DNA from: an uncultured Thermomicrobium sp.
GTDB lineage: Bacteria > Chloroflexota > Chloroflexia > Thermomicrobiales > Thermomicrobiaceae
DNA: 41,384 bases
Direction of reading: 5' to 3'
Assembly (NCBI GenBank): GCA_938028665.1
Contig: CALIMB010000080.1
Coordinates: 1-41,384, forward strand
Positions 36,399-41,384 of the stretch are shown here, one piece after another; within the stretch, counting starts at the first letter, position 1; each line of letters opens with the position of its first letter. A program made the position numbers and the translations under genes. The notes under the pieces are model-generated. The model was not told the origin of the DNA and did no database searches. It worked only from the letters and a program-made list of their open reading frames with translations.

Positions 36399-37596
36399 GC
36401 ATCGACGACTCCAGCACGATGGTTCCGTCGACAAGGCGTGCCAGGGGCAAGGAGTCAAGCGTCGGGTGCTGCAGGATGGACGGCTCGGCGGCGGTGAGCA
36501 GTTTTTGGGCAGGCAACATTGCGAGGGCGGCGAGTAGGCGCTGGCGATGGTCACCATCCAGTTCCGAGAGCGCATCATCCAGGAGGAGAACAGGCCAGTC
36601 GTCGGTGGCGCGAGCGACGGCGGCGATCTCGGCGAGCTTGGTGGCGATGACCGCGAGGCGTTGCAGGCCGCGTGAGCCGACGGCGGCCAGCAGCTCACCG
36701 TCGAGCAACCACTGGAGATCATCGCGATGTGGACCGAAGAGGGTGGTGCCACGCCGCAGTTCGTCCTTCCGCCGCTGTGCCAGCAGCTGCCGATAGCGCA
36801 GGCTGACTGCTGCCTGGGCCTCGGCCAGGTCAAGGTGCGCCAGTTCCCGGGCCAGCGGGTCGGGGAGGGGAATGGTAGAGACGTAGCGCGTGGTCAAACT
36901 GAGTGGTCGAGCCGTGAGGCGGGCAAAGCTTTCGCTGAGATCGTATGACCACCCCAGCAGGAAGCGAAGGCGGGCGACGAGCAGATAGGTTCCGTAGGTG
37001 ACCAGTTGGTCGTCCCAGAACGCGAGCTGTTCCTCGATGGACTGCTGCTGCTGGTTGCTGAGGTGCTTGAGGAGGCTGTTGCGGTGCTCCAAGATCCGAG
37101 TGTAGTGTGCCAAGGCGCGGAGGTACGTGGAGTCGATCGTCGCCAGCACCAGGTCGAGGAAGCGTCGGCGTCCCTGAGGCCCACCAGTCACCAGTTCGAT
37201 ATCTTGAGGCGAGAAGAGGACAACGCGCAGTGTGCCGATGAACTGCATGGCTCGCACCGGTCTGCCGTCGCGACGGTAGCGCTTACTGACCTGGGCGGTG
37301 GTTGGGTCTACCAAGAGTGAAATCTCCAGGGTATGGTGACCGGTGCGAGTCTCCACGTGGCCGGCGATGCGTGCAGAGGGCGGAAGACCGAGGTCTTGAC
37401 CACTGGCGCGGTGAATCAGGGTACGCTCAGCGGGAGCTCGAAACGACTTGGTGGTAGCCAACAGAGCGAGTGCCTCAACGATACTGGTTTTTCCCGAGCC
37501 GTTGGTGCCCACGAGGCGGAGGCCAGCTGGAACCCAGGCGAGTTCCAGCTGGCGGAAGCAGCGAAACTGGTGCAGCTCTAGCCTGGTTATCTGCAT
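36373..37596 (-). CDS. recF: DNA replication and repair protein RecF
   Basis: RecF is an SMC-like ATPase that directs RecA loading at gapped DNA. The 407-residue protein starts [14 protein letters not shown] and has Walker [10 protein letters not shown], the signature region [21 protein letters not shown], and Walker [17 protein letters not shown] 37596 has AAGGT about eight bases upstream; a GTG two codons earlier is possible. It lies 73 bases after dnaN in the same direction. The C-terminal end overlaps the thiolase gene. Confidence 0.95.
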   Translation of the reverse strand: MQITRLELHQFRCFRQLELAWVPAGLRLVGTNGSGKTSIVEALALLATTKSFRAPAERTLIHRASGQDLGLPPSARIAGHVETRTGHHTLEISLLVDPTTAQVSKRYRRDGRPVRAMQFIGTLRVVLFSPQDIELVTGGPQGRRRFLDLVLATIDSTYLRALAHYTRILEHRNSLLKHLSNQQQQSIEEQLAFWDDQLVTYGTYLLVARLRFLLGWSYDLSESFARLTARPLSLTTRYVSTIPLPDPLARELAHLDLAEAQAAVSLRYRQLLAQRRKDELRRGTTLFGPHRDDLQWLLDGELLAAVGSRGLQRLAVIATKLAEIAAVARATDDWPVLLLDDALSELDGDHRQRLLAALAMLPAQKLLTAAEPSILQHPTLDSLPLARLVDGTIVLESSMLNIRQTGT

Positions 37597-37669
37597 TCCC
37601 ACAAACCTTGCCGGAGGTAGTTAGGGTGAGCGGCGCCGTGCGGTGGCGTGTGCGGGAGCGCTGCCGCTG

Positions 37670-38812
37670 TCATACTGTGCCGAGCACCATGGGCATAACC
37701 ACATGGACAAACGACTCATCGCCGACTGGCCGGAAGACTCCGGCGGCGTTTGGCGAGGTCATCTCGATCATCATCTCTGTGGCTTTGGTGACCGAGAGGA
37801 CATCGGTGAGATAGCGTCCATTGAAGGCGATGGTTGCTTCTGGGCCGTCGACGCGGGCCGGAAGCAGGTCCTGGGTCTCGCCGGCATCGGCTGCCTGGGC
37901 GGAGACGACCAGCGATCCGGGATCGAGATCGGAGACTCCCGGGAGAAACTGGAGCTTAACCACCTCGTTGTTTGCCTGAGCGAAAATCTTGGCTCGTCGT
38001 GCTGCCGCCAGGAAAGCCTCCCGATCGACGGTGACGCGCGTGCGCCACTGTGTGGGGATAATCTGACGGAAATCGGGGAAGGTGCCGTCGATAAGGCGGG
38101 ACAGGAACTCGAGACGACCGCTCCTGGCGAGCAGTTGACTGCGGTGTGGAGTCACTAGCAGGTGAACTGACTCGTCTCCGTCTGGCAGAAGACGGGCAAG
38201 CTCGCCGAGCGCCTTGGCCGGGACGATGATAGCCAGAGCAGTGGCTGCCGGCTGAGGCAGCACCAGCGTTCGGACAGAGAGACGGAAGCCGTCGGCAGCA
38301 GCCAAAGTGAGCTCTTGCCCCTGAAATTCCAGCAAAACGCCGGCGAGCACAGGACGGCTGTCGTCGGTTGCTGCGGCAAAAACGACGTGAGCGATGGCCT
38401 CGCGGAACAGTTCGGTGCTGACTGTAGCTGTCGGTGGTTGCTCGCCAATGCGTGCAAGGGTAGGGAAGTCTTCTGCGGGAATGCCAGGAAAGCGAGCCTT
38501 GGCCGTGGCACAAGTGACCCGAAGATCTGTACTGCCCGGAGAGGCTGTGAGGGTGACCTCTTGACGAGGCAGGCTGGCGATAAAGTCAGTGAAGAGATCG
38601 GCACGGACGCTGAGTTGCCCCGATTCCTCGACGTCAGCAGGGAGCGAGACACTGAGGGCAATCTCCAGATTAGTTGCAGTCAGCCGCAGGGCTCCTGCCT
38701 CGGCGACGAGGAGGACATTGCTCAAAACGGGTAGTGTCGAACGCCGCGCCACAGCACGACTGACCTGATGCAGCGCTCGCTCCAGCTCGGCCTGCTGACA
38801 CCGGACCTGCAC
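37670..38812 (-). CDS. dnaN: DNA polymerase III beta subunit (sliding clamp)
   Basis: The clamp tethers the replicative polymerase to DNA. The 380-residue protein has the three-domain clamp organisation, with LPVLSNVLLVAEAGALRLTA, PVLAGVLLEFQGQELTLAAA and the C-terminal VVMPMVLGTV. GTG 38812 is chosen because GGGGGAGGAG lies six bases upstream and the predicted transcript start near 38848 excludes the longer frame from 38917. dnaN-recF is a common gene pair, but dnaA and gyrB are not adjacent here. Confidence 0.95.
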   Translation of the reverse strand: MQVRCQQAELERALHQVSRAVARRSTLPVLSNVLLVAEAGALRLTATNLEIALSVSLPADVEESGQLSVRADLFTDFIASLPRQEVTLTASPGSTDLRVTCATAKARFPGIPAEDFPTLARIGEQPPTATVSTELFREAIAHVVFAAATDDSRPVLAGVLLEFQGQELTLAAADGFRLSVRTLVLPQPAATALAIIVPAKALGELARLLPDGDESVHLLVTPHRSQLLARSGRLEFLSRLIDGTFPDFRQIIPTQWRTRVTVDREAFLAAARRAKIFAQANNEVVKLQFLPGVSDLDPGSLVVSAQAADAGETQDLLPARVDGPEATIAFNGRYLTDVLSVTKATEMMIEMTSPNAAGVFRPVGDESFVHVVMPMVLGTV

Positions 38813-38854
38813 AGCCAGCTCCTCCCCCGGGTGTCCGTACACCAGCCGGAAAGT

Positions 38855-38863
38855 ATTATACCA
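38855..38863 (-). promoter_or_regulatory. Extended -10 promoter for dnaN-recF
   Basis: On the minus strand TGGTATAAT is an extended -10 with consensus TATAAT. The transcript would start near 38848, about 36 bases before the dnaN GTG. Confidence 0.7.
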
Positions 38864-39115
38864 GGGTAACGCAAGCCTCGAAATAGCGGGGGACAGGATT
38901 AGTTTCTCTTGTCTCATTGGTAGGTTTCCGCATTGTCAAGAGCCTTCTGCTGTGCTCGCAAGGCATGTGGCTGACCAGAGACGATGCAGTGAAGCTTTCA
39001 ACGTGGCAAAGGGGGATCGTTCCTGAACTGGACCACTTGTCCTCTTCTGATCCAGAGGCCTGAGGGGCACAGGCGGTGGGTTGTGTGCAAGGCGACGTTG
39101 TGCTGGGCAAAGACT
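38864..39115. other. Divergent intergenic region, no gene seen
   Basis: This stretch separates the dnaN promoter from the promoter of the Rad52-like gene. It was inspected for DnaA boxes (TTATCCACA-like) because of its position beside dnaN, and none was found. No strong hairpin or gene is visible. Confidence 0.5.
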
Positions 39116-39144
39116 TTGACACTGGCGTGTCGCAGAGGTACTAT
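39116..39144 (+). promoter_or_regulatory. Consensus sigma-70 promoter for the Rad52-like gene
   Basis: Consensus TTGACA (39116-39121), a 17-base spacer and TACTAT (39139-39144) give a transcript start near 39151. That leaves about 30 bases before ATG 39183. It is the best -35/-10 pair in the window. Confidence 0.8.
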
Positions 39145-39182
39145 TAGCACAGATGTTCGTGTTTTCCGGAAAGGATCGGATG

Positions 39183-39779
39183 ATGAGCAGTGAACGGACC
39201 GAGCGACAAGGATTTGATCCCTCGAAGTTCTTGACGAAAGTCAACGGCCATGACTACTTAGAGGTCAAGTGGCGACTGCTCTGGTTCCGTACCGATCATC
39301 CCGACGGAGACATTGAGACGGAGCTTGTGGAGCATCGTGACGGCGTTGCCGTGTTCCGAGCTCGGATCAAGGTGCCTGGGGGCGGTTCGGCCACTGGTTG
39401 GGGCAGCGAATCTGTCGAGGATTTTGCAGATTATCTCGAAAAGGCTGAGACCAAGGCCCTCGGTCGAGCTCTGGCGGCGCTGGGGTATGGAACGCAGTTC
39501 TGTCCGGACTTCGAGTTTGGTGCTGCGGAGCAGCGTGTGGTGGATTCGCCGGTGGATCCGGCGTGCTTGTCTGGACGCCGAACACTCACAGGGCGAGTGA
39601 CTCCTCGCCAACTTGAATATTTACGCGATATGGCGCGGCGTCTGGGGATGACCGAAGAAGAACTTGAGGCGCAGGCGCGGGAGCAGTTTGGAACGGCACT
39701 CGAGGAGCTAGCGCGGCAGGATGCCTCGGCGTTGATCGAGACGCTGCGGCAGCGCCGGAGTGCTCATGAAGCGGCCTAA
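39183..39779 (+). CDS. Putative Rad52/ERF-like single-strand annealing protein
   Basis: The 198-residue protein begins with a beta-rich domain (KVNGHDYLEVKWRLLWFR), then the motif DFADYLEKAETKALGRALAALGYG. This resembles the KAxTxALxRALxxxG helix of Rad52/ERF-type annealing proteins common in phages. After a variable linker, a small C-terminal helical domain (RVTPRQLEYLRDMARRLGMT) resembles tails found on such phage proteins. Family assignment is by recalled motif only. ATG 39183 follows AAAGGA and is preferred to ATG 39180; ATG 39153 would be nearly leaderless. It stands alone between a strong promoter and a terminator, with no phage genes nearby. Confidence 0.6.
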   Translation: MSSERTERQGFDPSKFLTKVNGHDYLEVKWRLLWFRTDHPDGDIETELVEHRDGVAVFRARIKVPGGGSATGWGSESVEDFADYLEKAETKALGRALAALGYGTQFCPDFEFGAAEQRVVDSPVDPACLSGRRTLTGRVTPRQLEYLRDMARRLGMTEEELEAQAREQFGTALEELARQDASALIETLRQRRSAHEAA

Positions 39780-39826
39780 GTAACTGTGCAGACTACTTGC
39801 GCACTTCCCCGGCTCGTGCTTTGTTA

Positions 39827-39853
39827 CCCTGGGCGTAACAGCCCAGGGTTTTT
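39827..39853 (+). terminator. Intrinsic terminator after the Rad52-like gene
   Basis: An 8-bp perfect stem, CCCTGGGC with GCCCAGGG, has a 6-base loop and five T residues. It isolates the Rad52-like gene as a single-gene transcription unit. Confidence 0.9.
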
Positions 39854-39880
39854 CGTTTTGAGCGGGGGATCGTTGGTGAG

Positions 39881-41062
39881 ATGTATGACCTTGCGTCCAT
39901 TCGTGCTCAACTACCGGCATTAGCATCGTGCACATACCTAAATACAGGGACGCTTGGACTCATGGCGGAGCCGGTACTCGCGCGCTACCGCGAGGCGCTG
40001 GATCGGGCTCATTGTTTCGGTTATCTAATTCTTGACGAGTTTCGAGAGGCGACCGAGCGCGTTCGCTTGTCGCTGGCTGAACTTCTTGGGGTCCGAAGCG
40101 AAGAGCTAGCCTTCACAGGGAACACGACGGACGGTCTTGCGCTGGTGCTGGCCAGTTTTCCCTTTCGGGCTGGTGACCGCATCTTAACCAGCGATCAGGA
40201 GCATCCGGCTGTCCTCCTCCCACTTACCCTGGCGTGTCGGCGTCGCAATGTTGTTGTCGAGCGTTTTGGGGTGAGTACCGAAAAGGAGGAAACGCAAGAG
40301 GCATTCTCCGCGGCGCTGTACCGGACTCGTCCGCGTCTTGTCGTCGTCAGTCATGTTTCCTGTGAGACCGGTGTACGGTTGCCGATCGAGGAGATAACAC
40401 GGATGGCACATGCCGAAGGGGCGTGCGTCTTGCTCGATACGGCTCAGTCGATTGGGCAGTTTCCGGTGCATCTAGCAGATTTGGGTGTCGACTTGGCGGC
40501 GGGGAATGGACACAAATGGCTCCACGGGCCGCAGGGGACGGGGTTCATTTATATCAGGCAAGGATGTCTCGACCTTCTCGAGCCGCCTTTGGTCGGTGAC
40601 GGTGCGGTGGTTCCTCCATTCGATCGTCATGCGTTCCGCTTTGATGGTACGGATTGGTGTTTCCGGGGTGATGCTCGTCGGTTCGAATACGGAACCCGTG
40701 ACTGGGCGCGGCTCATCGGGTTGGGCGCTGCGATTGAGTATCTCGCGCGTCTTGGTTGGGAGGCAATTGCACAGCACCAAGCACACCTGGTCACGACGCT
40801 CTGGGAGCGGCTCGAGAATCATCCTTCAATTCGATGGTACTCGCCGACCAATTACCAGGATGGATCTGGGCTTGTGACTCTCGGACTTGCTGGCTGGAGT
40901 GGTGAGCGCTTGAGTGGCGTGCTGTGGGAAGACTTTCGCATTGTGCAAAGACGGGTTCAGGTGCCCGATGGAGTACGGGTGTCCTGTGCCTACTTCACTT
41001 CGGAAGAGGATCTGGACAAGCTGGTGAGGGCGCTTGAGAAACTGTCGAGGAGGGCATGCTGA
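39881..41062 (+). CDS. Class V aminotransferase (cysteine desulfurase-like, PLP-dependent)
   Basis: This is a fold-type I PLP enzyme. The 393-residue protein has YLNTGTLGLMAEPV at the N-terminus, the cofactor region GNTTDGLALVLASF, the PLP-binding Asp in VLLDTAQSIGQFPV, and the Schiff-base Lys212 in AGNGHKWLHGPQGTGF. It resembles the isopenicillin N epimerase/kynureninase-like branch more than IscS or SufS. No Fe-S assembly genes are adjacent, so the substrate is unknown. Its stop codon lies immediately beside the queA stop on the opposite strand. Confidence 0.85.
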   Translation: MYDLASIRAQLPALASCTYLNTGTLGLMAEPVLARYREALDRAHCFGYLILDEFREATERVRLSLAELLGVRSEELAFTGNTTDGLALVLASFPFRAGDRILTSDQEHPAVLLPLTLACRRRNVVVERFGVSTEKEETQEAFSAALYRTRPRLVVVSHVSCETGVRLPIEEITRMAHAEGACVLLDTAQSIGQFPVHLADLGVDLAAGNGHKWLHGPQGTGFIYIRQGCLDLLEPPLVGDGAVVPPFDRHAFRFDGTDWCFRGDARRFEYGTRDWARLIGLGAAIEYLARLGWEAIAQHQAHLVTTLWERLENHPSIRWYSPTNYQDGSGLVTLGLAGWSGERLSGVLWEDFRIVQRRVQVPDGVRVSCAYFTSEEDLDKLVRALEKLSRRAC

Positions 41063-41077
41063 TCACAGGATCAGCAT
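41056..41077. terminator. Hairpin built from the convergent stop codons
   Basis: ATGCTGATC (41056-41064) pairs perfectly with GATCAGCAT (41069-41077) around the loop ACAG. The structure contains the stop codons of both the aminotransferase (TGA 41060-41062) and queA (41063-41065, minus strand). No long T-run is present on either side, so terminator activity is inferred. Confidence 0.5.
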
Positions 41078-41384
41078 TGCGTCGCCGAAGCTGTAGAACC
41101 GGTAACGCTGACGAACGGCCTCGCGGTAAGCCTCCAGGATGAAGTCACGGCCAGCAAAGCTTGCCACGAGGAGGATCAGTGTGCTTCGGGGCAAATGGAA
41201 ATTCGTAATGAGGGCGTTGACGACACGCCACTGGTAACCGGGGTAGATGTACAAGTCTGTCCAGCCGGTCAGCTCCTCGATGGCTCCCCGGTCGAGCGCT
41301 GCCGCGATCGATTCCAACGTGCGAGCGGCGGTTGTGCCGACAGCAACTACACGGCCACCGGTGCGGCGTGTTTCTTGAATGCGT
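41063..41384 (-). CDS. queA: S-adenosylmethionine:tRNA ribosyltransferase-isomerase (partial, C-terminal)
   Basis: QueA makes epoxyqueuosine in tRNA. About 106 C-terminal residues are present and the reading frame runs off the window at 41384. The visible motifs are [55 protein letters not shown] and the C-terminal FGDAMLIL, all characteristic of QueA. The 5' part lies outside the window, so the internal TTG at 41317 is not a real start. Confidence 0.95.
   Translation of the reverse strand, partial: RIQETRRTGGRVVAVGTTAARTLESIAAALDRGAIEELTGWTDLYIYPGYQWRVVNALITNFHLPRSTLILLVASFAGRDFILEAYREAVRQRYRFYSFGDAMLIL

Noticed and set aside
38813-39182. Possible replication origin beside dnaN
   Set aside because: No TTATCCACA-like DnaA box cluster or AT-rich unwinding element was seen, and dnaA is not adjacent.
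39153-39182. Leaderless start of the Rad52-like gene at ATG 39153
   Set aside because: It is possible from the predicted transcript start, but ATG 39183 has a Shine-Dalgarno sequence and the extra residues look non-conserved.

Overview
The window is a contiguous piece of a moderately GC-rich bacterial chromosome that is almost entirely coding. The gene complement suggests a thermophilic, aerobic member of Chloroflexota, most likely Thermomicrobia (Thermomicrobium/Sphaerobacter-like). This is inferred from gene order and families: tuf-rpmG-tRNA(Trp)-secE-nusG-rplKAJL, a DnaD/DnaI-type helicase-loading operon outside a typical Firmicutes context, a caa3 oxidase with cytochrome c fused to subunit II, a K+-independent H+-pyrophosphatase and a PdtaR-like ANTAR regulator. 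No species assignment can be proven from the sequence alone.

Layout. 1-5086 (+): translation block with tuf, rpmG, tRNA-Trp, a terminator, secE, nusG, rplK, rplA, an L10-type leader, rplJ, rplL, a terminator and tRNA-Pro. rpoBC does not follow rplL. 5134-5757 (+): a PdtaR-like response regulator with an RNA-binding ANTAR domain. 5758-6493: non-coding. 6494-13863 (-): cdaR and cdaA (c-di-AMP synthesis) lie downstream of a long replication operon, rplI-dnaB-dnaD-dnaI, which is followed by an unrecognised 577-residue helical protein. 13925-14738: a second non-coding stretch. 14740-20104 (-): cysS-rlmB (ATGA overlap) and polA-fmdB-like. 20347-26276 (+): MoxR ATPase, DUF58 protein, transglutaminase-like membrane protein and PfkB sugar kinase, tightly packed or overlapping. 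26343-32779 (-): hppA and the caa3 oxidase operon ctaC-D-E-F. 33111-36398 (+): acetyl-CoA synthetase and thiolase. 36373-38812 (-): dnaN-recF. 39183-41062 (+): a solitary Rad52/ERF-like protein and a class V aminotransferase. 41063-41384 (-): the C-terminal part of queA, cut by the window edge.

Functional themes. The window combines core translation, replication (DnaB, its loaders, PolA, DnaN, RecF), second-messenger signalling (c-di-AMP), and energy metabolism (caa3 oxidase, H+-PPase, acetate activation, thiolase). Many promoters are extended -10 sites of the form TGnTAnnnT, often without a recognisable -35. Several start codons are GTG supported by a good Shine-Dalgarno sequence (rplK, rplJ, cdaR, ctaE, dnaN).

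No CRISPR array, insertion sequence, prophage or obvious novel multi-gene system is visible. The most interesting items are the codon-usage mosaic in tuf, the elaborate rplJ leader, the linkage of the c-di-AMP genes to the primosome operon through an uncharacterised solenoid protein, and the solitary annealing-type recombinase behind a consensus promoter.
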